From Halichondria panicea (lineage: Eukaryota > Porifera > Demospongiae > Suberitida > Halichondriidae), in NCBI RefSeq assembly GCF_963675165.1, contig NC_087385.1, forward strand, positions 1,302,501 to 1,366,500: a stretch of DNA of 64,000 bases. The letters run 5' to 3'. Both the position numbers and the translations under genes were made by a program. Under the pieces are notes generated by a model that ran no database searches, had not been told where the DNA came from, and was given only the letters and a program-made list of their open reading frames with translations. Below, piece after piece: positions 50,101 through 61,468 of this stretch; the first letter of the stretch is position 1, and each line of letters starts with the position of its first letter.

Positions 50101-51134
50101 GATTCATCAGAGGAGGATGATCAAGAAGATGTGTTCAAGAGTCTGTCTTATGGAGCTCTCCCCAACTCCGACACCATGTCCTCCGATATGATCGTCAACT
50201 CTATTAGTACAGGTGAGGGAGATGTGGGGAATATCGGGGGAGAGTGGGGATAATGGGGGAAAAGGGGAGGGAGATAGTGGGGGAGAAAGGGAATGAGTGA
50301 GGAAAGTCCTCCGATATGATCGTCAACTCAGCACTGGTGAGTACGGTTGGTGTGGTGTTGGACAGTGTGTGCATGTACTGCAGGTCTACGTAGATATAGA
50401 CACATTCTGATGGCTTAGTGGAGTATAGTATGTGTAACACGGGTCGTACGAAATTGTAGTCGGGATATGATCCTACACAGGTTTTTCAAGTATAGTGTTG
50501 TACATTCTACATAATTATAATCTGTTTGATTATGGTTTAATTGAATATACATGTATACACGTAGATACGTCAATACTAAACAGCACATGCATCAATCTCC
50601 TCCCCTCAGAGCTGGAGATGCTTGAGAGACAGTTGTCAGTGGCGAGAGAGGAGGCAAGTCGCTACAAAAAGTCCGCCAGACTCTGGAAGACACGCTACGA
50701 ACAAGAGTACAGAGCAAGGTATTATATAGTATGCAGTCACAAACTGTTGTGTACACTAGCTACAACTACAATTTATATAGTGGAGGTTTTTATCTGCAGG
50801 GAGCTTTTTAATTTCTGATTCATGATCGCTAGCCAGATATTATTATTTAATTGACTGCTCATAACTTAAAATATGGAATGTATACTAATTATACATGTAA
50901 TCGTATTCTACAAATGTACGTGACACTGACCTCCCTCCCCCCCTCTCCCTCAGGTTGGCTACAGAGGAGCAGGTGAAAGGGCTCCAGGCAATGATTGACG
51001 ACACATTCCAACAGTTTGCCCTCGACGACTCAGAGGATGAAGATCTCTTCTCGGATGAGGGGAGTGGTTTCAGCCTGACACGCCCCCTAACAGGACACAC
51101 CCACTCAACCCCAGAATTGAGTAACACCACATGA
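44119..51134 (+). CDS. ARHGAP22/24/25: PH - RhoGAP - coiled-coil protein (ARHGAP22/24/25 class)
   Basis: Twelve exons: 44119-44247, 44464-44564, 44635-44746, 45054-45174, 45540-45749, 46135-46228, 47058-47154, 47701-47839, 49062-49199, 49871-50212, 50610-50718 and 50954-51134. They total 1773 nt (590 residues), all GT-AG. The PH domain covers about residues 8-110 (KMGWLSKRGGRIHTWHKRWF to DEWVAAIRRV). The RhoGAP domain covers about 130-330, with arginine finger in GIFRLPGQ and LYLRELPEPVIP. A short coiled coil (ELEMLERQLSVAREEASRYK) precedes an acidic C-terminus. The order and the PFGGG-like PYGGG link match FilGAP relatives, which turn off Rac/Cdc42 and bind filamin. Exon 10 is preceded by a 7-fold tandem acceptor repeat. 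Confidence 0.9.
48120..48650. mobile_element. Inverted-repeat element in RhoGAP intron 8
   Basis: CATTAGTCTTCTATGTTTTG with GGCCTTTACTAATTTCAAT occurs twice in tandem on the left (48231-48331). It recurs once in reverse complement at about 48489-48541. Outer flanks carry (TA)CGATGTTTATA words on the left and TAAACATCGACTC-type words on the right. A further inner palindrome is built on CTGCACAGAGCAGGC. It is non-coding. Confidence 0.7.
49432..49573. mobile_element. ~140-bp foldback MITE
   Basis: CAGAGGGGGTCCGACACGAG and TACCTCAATTAGGCT on the left pair with AGCCTAATCGAGGTACTC and TGTCGTGCCTCCTCTG on the right. It lies in RhoGAP intron 9. Confidence 0.65.
49629..49870. repeat. Seven tandem 3' splice sites before RhoGAP exon 10
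   Basis: 33-bp units (TATCCATGCACACTTATCCC then CCTCCCTGCACAG) place acceptor-type CAGs ending at 49668, 49701, 49734, 49767, 49804, 49837 and 49870. One unit is 37 bp. The last is the junction used in the gene model. Use of 49837 or 49804 would add SMHTYPPPCTV once or twice in frame without a stop. Confidence 0.9.
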
Positions 51135-51391
51135 CGTATATTGCTGCACTTGTTTTTATATCAGATACCAGTTATATATATAAATTTTTAATGTCTGTTT
51201 CTAATAATATTATCATAGCCAGTGTTCAATAATTTTATTGTTGTGCGTGTCAATTGTGCTGATTCTTGAGCCTCCAGCTTTGTAAAACAATTCTTATTTA
51301 TTGAAAATCACACAAAATAATAAAAATAATGTTGTTTTCACGACAAACTGAGATGCATAAATGTAGTTTTAAACAAGACTAGCTACTGTAG
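51135..51391. other. Convergent 3' interval
   Basis: It lies between the RhoGAP stop and the stop of the UVR-motif gene. It is AT-rich with AATAAT/AATAAAAATAA polyadenylation-like words; nothing else is seen. Confidence 0.5.
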
Positions 51392-53250
51392 CTAGTTTTG
51401 AGTTTTGGCTCCTGCCTTCAATAGTGTCAGTTTCTCCTCCAGTTCAGCTGTGTGTGTGTACATGTGTGTGTGGGTGTGGGTGCATGTGGGTGAATTAAGT
51501 AACTGATCGAAGCTATATACAAGCTAGCCTAATGCAACAGCATAACCAGCTTGCATCTCAGTGTATTACTTATATACCACTCATGTAGCTCCTAAGACAG
51601 CTGTTTATTTATCGTTAGGCAAAATTCTATACAATAGCTATATAAGTCACTCCCACCACCCTCTATAGTACATGTACAGCCAGGTAATGGGAATCAAAGT
51701 CTCCATAACAAGTGTTTCAACACGTGTTAGCTGATCTGCCCAAGCAAGAATGAACAATGTTTTATAGACTACACTACAGCCCTTAGTGACACCGACACTG
51801 TGTCATGCTCACTATACACACATGATGTATGTACCAGCTTTATCATAGTTCTCCAGTTCACACGCCTCCTCGATCTGTTTCTCCAGAACCGCTATTTCCT
51901 CATTAGTGGGTGTGGTCACCTCCTCCCGCCCCACCCCCGGAGTACGCTCCTATAGAGTGTGCAGTAATAGAAGCTTACTACACAATATCTAACATGGTAG
52001 CAAATTATGGAAGTTCAGTTCTCAAACAAAATTACCCAATTTTGATAACGTATGTTAGGTAGCTAGCCGGTATATACAGACTGTGCAATCACATACACTT
52101 CTTATGATCACATGACCATAATCACATACCTCTTCTAAAGGGACTTTTTCAACTGTTGGTTCCGCTGTTGAATCTTCGGAGGGCACTGGTGTAAAATCTT
52201 TCAATTTCCAGACATGTTTGACTGCTAAGTTGTCCGCTAGTAAGCTGTATAGCTCCACCCATTGTCCCACCACTTCTGACAGTGAGCTGGAGTCCAGTTG
52301 ACCTTTCACCTCTCGAAGTTTGCTCAGATTGACAAGCAAAGCAGTCAGATGTGCTTTATCTGTAAATGACGAAAACTAGATGATGTACATGTACGTACCC
52401 AATACATGCATGTATACGCAAAAGCTACAAAAGTGGTGCCAATCCTCAAGTCCGCTTTAACAACAAACAAACTGAGAGTGACTATCGGCTGGTAGAAATC
52501 TGGTAGTTTTAAAGCATCAAAATTTTACAACACATGTGTGTGCAGTACGTGTAAACTGTATTACCTTCTTCTTTTTCTTGAGCATCAGCTTCGTTCTTTA
52601 CTGCCTCCAACTCTTCACTGTGCTGAGTCAGCTCTTTGTTTAGCCCTGCCAACTTAGTCTCACTGTCTGATATTTGTTGTTTGACCTCCTCCACTCGGCC
52701 AGTGATGGTCTTCACCTCACTGGCAATCCTTGCAGCCTCCTTGAACTGACGACCTGTGCCACAAGAGAGAAAAAACAGAATGCATGGACTGGTCGGTCGG
52801 TAGTGGCTGGTTGGTGCTAACATAGATCTTCGTTATCTGTGGTGCTAACCAATTCTTGACTACTACCACTACAACCAACCTCCTACGCCTAGCTACACAA
52901 AAAAATGCTTTTGTACACAGGTACTGGTGATAGTGGATGCTAAACCCAAGGCACTGGGACTACCCACTGATGCATACTATGCTGTAGAGAAAGTCGAGAA
53001 AATGAATTTATATCTACAGTACAGCTGGAGTTAGTATTATAGGAGGCTATAAATTATACAGTTACTGTAATTTACTGCCATGCACTAGCTCACCTGTGAC
53101 AGCTGTCTTCTTAGCATCGTTGAGTTGTGGGACCTGTGCCTCCAGATCAGAGAGCTCCTTCCTCTGGGCACTGAGCTCACTCTGAGTGGAGAGTACGCCA
53201 CTCGTCAGTGAGTCTACACTGGAGGAACTCTCCCCGACCCTCTCCAAGAG

Positions 53251-53322
<72 letters not shown>

Positions 53323-56300
53323 TCTACACTGGAGGAGCTCTCCCCAACCCTCTCCAGGAGCCTGTGTGTTTGAGGGTATACAAAAAGTATCATTTGTGTG
53401 GGAGAAATTGTGTCAACTGTTCGCGTTACTAGCTCAAACGGAATGCTCACTTAAATTAATCTTTGAAAAAGGTTGGCATCTGATGCCCTAATATTAAACT
53501 TAGTGGTGGATCCTTGAGACCTTGTATTATCCTATCTAGTTAGGCAAGCAAAAAAAAAAAGGGAGAACAAAAGAGCAAACGGCACAAAACCATACAGGTA
53601 GAAAGGGCAAACAGATGCCCGACCTTGAGAGTCGAGAATGATGGGTTAAAGAGTCTTTAACGGTGCACCAACCCTCCCCATTCATCTGTTGCATTCAGAA
53701 CAACTAGTATACTGAGTAATTATTGTAGCTATTCACTTGGGGCCATGTTGATTGTAAGCTATATTCACATTTGAGGTAATGCTGACATAAAGTATAGAAC
53801 TTATCATAGAACTATTGATATTGGCTGCTGTAATACTTCAACTTAGCTTGTGCATGGCTGTGTACTTGTGTAAACTAAATCTGACCTTGAGGGGGAGGCT
53901 TAATTTATAAGGTACAGGCCTGTATTGTCTGGGCCAGGTTTTGGTGGTAGTATCTGAAAATGGGGATGGGTCTATGTGGTTCTTCTATAGGTGGCAAGCA
54001 CAAACTATCATTAACCTCTAATTTTGGTTCTTAGAATTAGCACAAGGCATTAGTCAGATAGTAGTGTGTGTGTGTGTGTGTGTGTGGGAGGTATGGGGTG
54101 TGTGTGGGGTGGTGTGTGTGGGGAGATCTAGTGATGAGACCATTTACAAAACTAAAGGCTTGGAATGTTGATGGCCTAAAGCAACACACTCTGTTCATGA
54201 TACAGACTAGCACCATTAACACATGTACAGCTGAAAGAGGCCTCACAGGAGGTGCTAAGTAACAGACATCACCAGCATTATGTTACCAGCCCTCATTAGC
54301 AGGATCAGGTGATGACTAGGTACAGACTCTACACTCTACTCAGGTGCTAACCAACAAGAACTCTTAGTTTACACTTCATCACTCAATTAGTCCAGGCACA
54401 AAACAACCTACTGCAGTTTCTAAGACTCATTCACAAGGCCAATTACCATGATTTTGTAATTATACAATCATGCGCTTTCCTATAAACCCACTGAAAATGT
54501 AGTTACGTATGTGTGCTGGATGGGGTACTGTATACTGACCGTGTGAGTTTGTCGGATGGTATGAGCAAGGTCCTCCCCTCCCCATCCAAACTGAGCAGAC
54601 CATTAGTCTCTGCCTTAGCTCTCTTTAGTCCCGCCACTTTCCTCTCGAATTCATCGGTCACGGTCTGTGCTCGTGTTACCAGGTTAGCCAGCCCCTCTCT
54701 GGAGGTGCTCAGCTCCTGGTGGGAGCACGCCAGACTAGCCTTCTCCTCCACTAGCTTCTCCTGTGGAGGTAGCAAATAAGTGGAGACACAATTAATAAAA
54801 AGAAGTGTGGAAGACATCACAATAATTTACATAATAAGAGTACACAACTAAAAAGTGTGCACTTAAATCAAGCCACCCAATCAACACACTCCAGACAAAG
54901 CAAGGCCCCAGGAGCCACACCACCCCACACACACACACATAAAGAGTAGTACATGTACATATGTATGCAGCGCTACCACAAGCTCAACCAGCAGGAGCAA
55001 AAAACAAGAGGGTGCTAAGTATACAGTGTGTTATTATATAAAATCATACATGTACACATACCTGCTGTTTGGCGTGTTCCTCTTCCTTGACAGCAATGGC
55101 GTCCATCTCCTCTGTCAGTTGACTCTTCTCTGTAGCCAGCTCCTCCTCTATACTGGTTATCTTCTCCTCCTGCTCTGTGATGAACCCGATTATAGAGGTC
55201 TCCTGTGCCTTTAGGGAGGCCAGCTTCTCTTCCAGACTAGCTATCTCATCCTGGGGGGAGGGTGTATTGGTGAGGCCCTAGCTTTATAAACATGGCTAGC
55301 TATCTCATCCTTGGGGGGGGGGGGTGTATTGGTGAGGCCTTAGCTCTATAAACATGGCTAGCTATCTCATCCTGGGGGGGGGTGTATTGGTGAGGCCTTA
55401 GCTTTATAAACATGGCTAGCTATCTCATCCTGGGGGGGGGGGGGGTGTGTATTGGTGAGCTTAGCTCTATAAACATGACTAGCTATCTCATCCTGGGGGG
55501 GGGGGTGTATTGGTGAGGCCCTAGCTCTATAAACATGGCTAGCTATCTCATCCTGGGGGGGGGGGTGTATTGGTGAGGCCTTAGCTCTATAAACATGGCG
55601 TGTTTAGAACCATGATAATAATATATGTACTGTCTATTGTGATGCCTACATTAATGTAAACAGTAATTCACTCTAAGTCAAAACTGAATGCATCAACAAT
55701 TAGTACAGTTACTGAATAAAGCTATTGAACAGTAAAGTACACAAACAGAGAGTGGCCCCTTAAGTATAATGTACTATAGATAGAACAACATGATGTGACC
55801 ACACAGATACGTAGACGGAGCCATTACTCGCACCTTGACAGTGGTGAGCTCTTCCTCTAGCGAGTGTTTCCTGGAGATGAAGTCGACTGCCCTCCGATGA
55901 ACCTCGTCACTCAGCACATGTTCCCGTCGCTCCAAGTGCTCCCTGTCCAGAGCTATATGACTGCAGGGGGGAGGGGTAGTCATTGAGTGTGCAGGCTACT
56001 GAAGTAGTATAATTATAATGTACAGTATCATTAGAGTATATACTGTAATAACAAGGTAAGTTTAGGATTATGTGTTTCGATGTTGAGGCCAAAATTAATG
56101 TCCTGACTCCTCTATTCCTGACTCCTCTATTCTAAAGTCAAGGTTTGTTGTTGCAGTGTGTACATTGTATCATTATCAGTATAGTACAGTAGGGAATGTA
56201 TGTCCCAGTAAAGTAGGGAATGTATGTCCCAGTAAAGTAGGGAATGTATGTCCCAGTAACAGTGCACCGTGTGTAAGGTAAGCATTAGGTGTACGTATAG

Positions 56301-57926
56301 CATGTACAATGGCCACCTCACCCTTTCTCCCTCTCCAGAGTGTCCTCCATCGCCTGCAGCTTCATCTTGTCTCTGTACACAGAGACAAGAGAGGGTGTGC
56401 AATCAAAGTACACAGTGATCAAATTAGATTAAAGCCGCTACATGCATCCATCACTTCACAATCAGAGTGTACTGTACAGCAACCAAACAAGACCAACAAT
56501 CATAAATGCTTTAATTCTCTCACTTTGCAATCAGTGAAGCGTGCTCTTTGTCCAGCTGAGCCAAAGCATTCGTCTGCTCCTCCTGTACATACATTATAGT
56601 GATAGTTATATACAAGGGATAGCTAATGTACTTGACTAGGACCAAGGCTCACCTGTAGGGCGGCCATCTTGGACTGCATATCCCCTCTAAATGTGATCTC
56701 ATTCTCGTCAGTCTCCTGACACTGGACCAGCCATCGACTGACCTACGCAGTGGGGTAATCATTGAGGTAGCTAGTGGATATTTATTAAACACATACATAT
56801 ACCGTATAGCGGGTAATTTTCGTGGAGTAAAATATTCGTTATTTTCGTGGGCAGGCTGACCTCCACGAAATTTTATCGTAGGCGTGGCTTATCTGAACGT
56901 AGGAATGCCGTGCAGCCATGAGATTAAACGAAATTTTTACTCATAAAAACTACCGTTTCTCGAGTTGAACGAATTTTTTACCCCACGAAACTTACCCGCT
57001 ATACAGTAGTTATAAACAATTATTCATTTTGAAGATGAAAATGTAAGTGCTGATAAGCAAAATTGAAGCCACTCTCCGATTGGCTTAGGATTGCATTGTT
57101 TGTACACAGCTGCCTCAGATTAGGCTGCACTGGATGCCATGCCAATCACAACATCCAGTTGTTGCAATGAACACAGTCACTAATCACAATCACAGAGCCT
57201 CAAGCAACCATTGAAGTTCGATGTGGACTCTGCTAGCGATTCTTCAATAGCTTTTTAAATACCACACTAATTAACATGACATTGTGTGTTCAATAGACAC
57301 CACGAAGAGACTAATAAAGTGTCCTAATTTGAGTTCACTTCTAGATGGTTGGGATAATCAAACCTTACATGCCTACATAAGATCTCTAATTAAGGCAACA
57401 CTTTTAAAGCCAGCTAGAGATCGCTTCTTTTAGAGGTTGAACAATTATGTTGAAGACTTGGTGTCGCATGATGGGTCACATCTAATTGGAGATCTACATA
57501 CTTCGATTTATAACTGCTTAAAAACGTGTATTTTCCAGTGGGCTAGAATTGAGGCTAGGGTGTGGCTACATTCACCTTCATTTACAACGCGACATTAAAA
57601 AATAATTTTCAACACAGCTGTCGCTACTTTTAGAGGTCAGAAAATTGCCTGAGATCGAGGGTGTCGCATATTTGGAGGGCCGAGAGGTATTACAGTACAC
57701 ATACTCACAGCCTCGAGTGCAGTGGCTGTGATATGGTGCTCTTGAGTGAGCTTGGTCTCCTCCAACTGCTGATGAAGCTGCTCTGCCAGTTCATAGTCCT
57801 CGTCAGTGAGTGCCTGGCTCTGTTGACTCCTCAGCACAGCCGCTAACTTCCTCTTCTCTACCTGACCACGAGCAATGGAGACGGCATCAGCCACAGCTGA
57901 GCGGAGCTCCTCAACAGACTGCCCAC

Positions 57927-57998
<72 letters not shown>

Positions 57999-59732
57999 AT
58001 CACAGTGTGTGTGGGGTGTGGGGAGTGGGGAGGGTGAAATGGTATATAAAAGGTAAAGATCAACTGGAACTGGTTAGACTACATGTACAATGTAGGCCAG
58101 TGTGTGATACAAACATCAACTGTACACATACATCATGTATAATTACAGCAATTACATTGTGAAATCTGCTCTAGAGGAATTAACAGACTACACTGTACAA
58201 TTCAATCCACCGTACATGTACAGTATACCTTATTCCGGCCAGTCCACTCTCAAATCCCTCCAGCAGTACAGTGAGTGTGTCTCTGGCACTCAGTTCCAGA
58301 GAGTAGTTGGGCCTCTGAGAGAACACTTGAGCCAGCTCTTCACTCAGGCCCTCATCTGGGGAGGCAGCTTTAGTTGTGGCTTCATCTTGTACCGCCATTT
58401 CTGAACCCTCTCGCTTTGATCCTGTAGTGTCTTTGCTTTTAGTGTTATCATCCACCTCTTCAGTAACTTCTGAATCTTTCTTATCCTTACTTTCTTCTTG
58501 AGTTGTGTTCGAAGGTTCCATTATTTCCTTAGGTACCTCCTGTGTTAGAGATATTTTCTCATCAGTTGTACTGGAGATTAGGTCGTTAGAGTCTATATCC
58601 ACCAGCTGTTCCACGTGCTGGTCACATGACTGGGTGACGTCCAACACTCGATCCGGGGACATTGGGACACCATCATACTGAGAACTGTCCAGAGAAGAGG
58701 TATGACTATTCAGTGAAATTGAATCACTTTCGTGGGGCTCCTCTTTTGAAGCATGACCTGGACGCACGGCTCTCTTCTTTTTCTTCTTTTTTACCAAAGT
58801 GGGGGCGAGTTTTTGAGGGGTTTTAGTTGCTGGACTATGCTGCTTCACATCATGTGACTTGGTGTCTTTATCATGTGACTTGATTGGAGGATCTTGCGGC
58901 TCTGTGATGATCTCGGGAGGTTGTACATGTGGGTGAGATTCGATGTTATGTGATTGAGATTCAATGCCAAGTGTTCCTTGCTTTGTATCACGTGACTCCT
59001 GTTCAGTATCATGTGACTTTTGCATAAAAGAAAACCCTGAGGGCTCTTCCTGTGTCGTTTCCTGTGAGCCACTGATGAAGCCAAACGGTGACCTCTCGAC
59101 CTCTGGACTCTGGTCAGGTGGTGGGTCCTGTTTCAGGAATGAGAACGATGAGGGGGCGTCTTCAGAGTCATCGGGAGCGTCTGTAGAAATATAAATACAG
59201 TGACAGTTGTGTACAATGTGTGTTATGAGTACAATGTGTGTAATAATGTTGGTATGGTAATACCTATACCCTCTAACCATTGGGAGGGGTCTAAGATCCT
59301 AGACACACACCAAGTACGCAAAGTAACACGTGGCTGTTAACTTGGGGAATTTCTATGTCATACTTGGTCGATAGTGCATGTATCTATTATAAAGGTAGAT
59401 CGTGATATCGTACCCTCAGGCCGAGGGGAGATGTTCCTCTGCAGGTAAGGTGATTCGTCTCCTTCCTTGGAGGCTACTTGTGCGCTGAGTTTTAACCCAG
59501 TGAAGATGGAGTCTATCTCCACAGCATGAGCAGGACTTGGTGGCTCAGGGGGCTATTTCATACAAAATGGGTGGTGAGTAAACATTGTACAAGAGGGCAT
59601 AGCTGAGTATACCGGTGTGTATTCCTTCTGAGTGGCCGGGACCTCTGGCTGGAGTTGAGGGGGCTCTGTTGTGGCAGGAGTCTTGCTCACAGTAGCTCCA
59701 GATTTCTTCTTGAACTTAGCTAAGAAACTCAT
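51392..59732 (-). CDS. Long coiled-coil protein with UVR-like motifs and F-S-F repeats
   Basis: The start is ATG 59732 (MSFLAKFKKKSG). Exons include 59613-59732, 59414-59552, 58229-59180, 57709-57928 and about ten further short ones, down to a last exon ending AELEEKLTLLKAGAKTQN (stop 51392-51394). The N-terminal third is disordered and acidic, with three short aromatic repeats (SSFSFLK, SPFGFIS, SGFSFMQ) and a KKKKKK stretch. The rest is coiled coil with UVR-type helices (DEDYELAEQLHQQLEE, FKEAARIASEV, ELENYDKAAELEEKL). I do not recognise a named orthologue. UVR hairpins mediate protein contacts in UvrB/UvrC and in several eukaryotic scaffolds. F-x-F repeats could bind trafficking adaptors; that is inference. 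Some middle exon borders are uncertain. Confidence 0.7.
53210..53365. repeat. (GT)n microsatellite between two copies of an exon start
   Basis: The ~45-bp segment with GAGTCTACACTGGAGGA and CTCTCCAAGAGCCTG occurs at 53207-53251 and again at 53320-53363. About 70 bases of GT lie between the copies. The first copy belongs to an exon of the UVR-motif gene (minus); the second is a duplicate with its own CACACAG acceptor. Confidence 0.85.
53783..54085. repeat. Dispersed repeat, copy 2 (inverted relative to copy 1)
   Basis: It is the reverse complement of 40026-40340, with about 10-15% visible differences. It ends in a GT tract, again at the same end of the unit. It lies in an intron of the UVR-motif gene. 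Confidence 0.75.
55236..55600. repeat. Six tandem copies of an intron-end/exon-start module in the UVR gene
   Basis: The units are about 62 bp. On the minus strand each has GCTAAGGCCTCACCAATACA, a run of C, AG, then GATGAGATAGCTAG. The copy at about 55237-55250 is the true exon start (DEIAS); five further copies lie upstream in the intron. Confidence 0.85.
56190..56260. repeat. Short tandem repeat GGGAATGTATGTCCCAGTAA
   Basis: Three ~23-bp units in an intron of the UVR-motif gene. Confidence 0.85.
56801..57008. mobile_element. MITE, TATAGCGGGTAATTTTCG family
   Basis: ACCGTATAGCGGGTAATTTT at the left end pairs with CGAAACTTACCCGCTATACA at the right end, with internal AAATATTCG and its partner. 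It is intronic in the UVR-motif gene. Confidence 0.8.
57929..57998. repeat. (GT)n microsatellite forming a splice acceptor
   Basis: On the minus strand the CA tract ends in CAG at 57931-57929, directly before the exon beginning with SGQSVEELR. There is no separate pyrimidine tract. Confidence 0.85.
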
Positions 59733-60112
59733 CTTTACTGAATCAGCTTCCTGGAAAGGGTCGACAAATCTATGAATCTAGGGTAGCGTTCCTCGATTCC
59801 AGGCCGCTTGAGACGCACAGGGATCGAGGTAGCCTCGATTCCAGGCCGATTTTAATGCGGCCTGGAATCGAGGCTAGGATCGAGGCTAATCAGAGAGAGG
59901 AGATGCTTGTAAGTTTGCACATATCAAATAAACGCAGGAATGTCACACATTCCCTTCTGAGTTTTAGCATATAAACGGCTAAGATCTCTAGTTCTTAGTT
60001 AAAACGTTTTGCTACTGCAACTGCAACTGTACCTTCTTCTACAGAAAAGCTCTTCTCTACTCATGCTACATTAATTTTTCATTTGCTGTTGTACTGCACT
60101 TAATACAAAAAG
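59733..60112. promoter_or_regulatory. Divergent promoter interval, UVR gene / alpha-tubulin 1
   Basis: 380 bases lie between the start codons and contain the nested mini-elements at about 59791-59888. The part nearest the tubulin (59930-60112) is free of repeats and probably holds its promoter and 5' UTR. Confidence 0.5.
59830..59876. mobile_element. 47-bp TAGCCTCGA mini-element with perfect 9-bp TSD, nested in another copy
   Basis: The element starts TAGCCTCGATTCCAGGCCG, ends CGGCCTGGAATCGAGGCTA and is flanked by GGATCGAGG at 59821-59829 and 59877-59885. The flanking sequence is itself the right end of an older copy (CCTCGATTCCAGGCCGCTTG from 59791), whose final CTA resumes after the insertion. 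Confidence 0.9.
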
Positions 60113-61468
60113 ATGCGTGAAGTAGTCTCAATTCATATTGGCCAATGTGGATCCCAAGTTGGCAATGCTTGCTGGGAGCTGTACTGCCTGGAGCATGGAA
60201 TTAATCCTGGTGGATCTATGCCCTCAGACAAAACTGTAGGACATGGAGACGATTCATTCAACACTTTCTTCAGCGAGACTGGTGCCGGAAAGCATGTGCC
60301 TCGTGCAATTTTTGTTGATCTTGAACCCTCCGTTATTGATGAAGTTCGCACAGGCACTTACCGGCGACTTTTCCACCCTGAGCAACTGATCACCGGCAAA
60401 GAAGATGCTGCCAACAACTATGCTCGTGGCCACTACACTGTGGGTAAAACACTTTTGGATCAGGCAATAGATAGGGTTCGCAAGCTTGCTGATCAGTGCA
60501 CTGGCCTTCAAGGATTCATCATTTCTCGTTCGTTTGGTGGAGGTACTGGTTCTGGTTTTGCCTCTCTTCTAATGGAGCGTCTCTCTACCGATTTTGGAAA
60601 GAAATCGAAGCTCGAATTTTCTGTTTACCCAGCTCCTCAGATTTCCACAGCCATTGTTGAGCCATACAATACTGTGCTTACAACCCATACCACTTTGGAG
60701 CATTCTGATTGTGCTTTTATGGTTGATAATGAGGCTATCTACGATATTTGCAGGAGAAACCTTAATATTGAACGACCTACGTATGTCAATCTCAATCGTC
60801 TTTTCGCACAGATTATGTCGTCAATCACAGCTTCACTACGCTTCGATGGCTCTCTGAATGTGGATTTGAACGAATTTCAGACAAATCTTGTCCCTTATCC
60901 ACGCATTCATTTCCCAATGACTGCCTATTCCCCTATCATCTCCGCTGAGAAGGCCTACCACGAAACTCTAACTACGATGGAAATCACTAATGATTGTTTT
61001 GAGCCTGCCAATCAGATGGTGAAGTGTGACCCTCGTCATGGCAAGTACATGGCCTGCTGTCTACTCTATCGTGGTGATGTTGTTCCCAAAGATGTGAATA
61101 CTGCTATTTCTAACATCAAGACCAAGCGAACCATTCAATTTGTTGACTGGTGTCCCACCGGCTTCAAGGTAGGCATTAATTATCAAGCTGCAGCAGCCGT
61201 CCCTGGTGGTGATGTGGCTAAAGTTCAACGATCTGTTTGTATGCTGTCCAACACGACTGCCATTGCTGAGGCCTGGGCTCGTCTTGACCACAAGTTCGAC
61301 TTGATGTATGCCAAGCGTGCATTTGTCCACTGGTATGTGGGAGAGGGTATGGAAGAGGGTGAGTTCTCTGAGGCTCGTGAAGATCTTGCTGCTCTCGAGA
61401 AAGATTATGAAGAGGTTGGTACTGACAGTATAGATGAAGATGCTGAAGAAGCTAACAATGATTACTAG
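60113..61468 (+). CDS. TUBA: Alpha-tubulin 1
   Basis: 451 residues in one uninterrupted exon, the normal length. It starts [20 protein letters not shown]. The GTP-binding GGGTGSG loop is present, as is the alpha-specific catalytic Glu in [14 protein letters not shown]. Lys40, the acetylation site, is kept in [11 protein letters not shown]; a His is seen where the other copies have Gly. The acidic tail ends EEANNDY, keeping the C-terminal Tyr used in the detyrosination cycle but with fewer Glu than gene 2. Alpha-tubulin pairs with beta-tubulin to build microtubules. No intron splits the codons after the ATG, unlike many animal alpha-tubulins. Confidence 0.97.
   Translation: MREVVSIHIGQCGSQVGNACWELYCLEHGINPGGSMPSDKTVGHGDDSFNTFFSETGAGKHVPRAIFVDLEPSVIDEVRTGTYRRLFHPEQLITGKEDAANNYARGHYTVGKTLLDQAIDRVRKLADQCTGLQGFIISRSFGGGTGSGFASLLMERLSTDFGKKSKLEFSVYPAPQISTAIVEPYNTVLTTHTTLEHSDCAFMVDNEAIYDICRRNLNIERPTYVNLNRLFAQIMSSITASLRFDGSLNVDLNEFQTNLVPYPRIHFPMTAYSPIISAEKAYHETLTTMEITNDCFEPANQMVKCDPRHGKYMACCLLYRGDVVPKDVNTAISNIKTKRTIQFVDWCPTGFKVGINYQAAAAVPGGDVAKVQRSVCMLSNTTAIAEAWARLDHKFDLMYAKRAFVHWYVGEGMEEGEFSEAREDLAALEKDYEEVGTDSIDEDAEEANNDY

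Noticed and set aside
60133-60511. Minus-strand ORFs opposite the tubulin genes (also 61927-62268, 62896-63351)
   Set aside because: Shadows of the strongly biased tubulin codons; no independent evidence.
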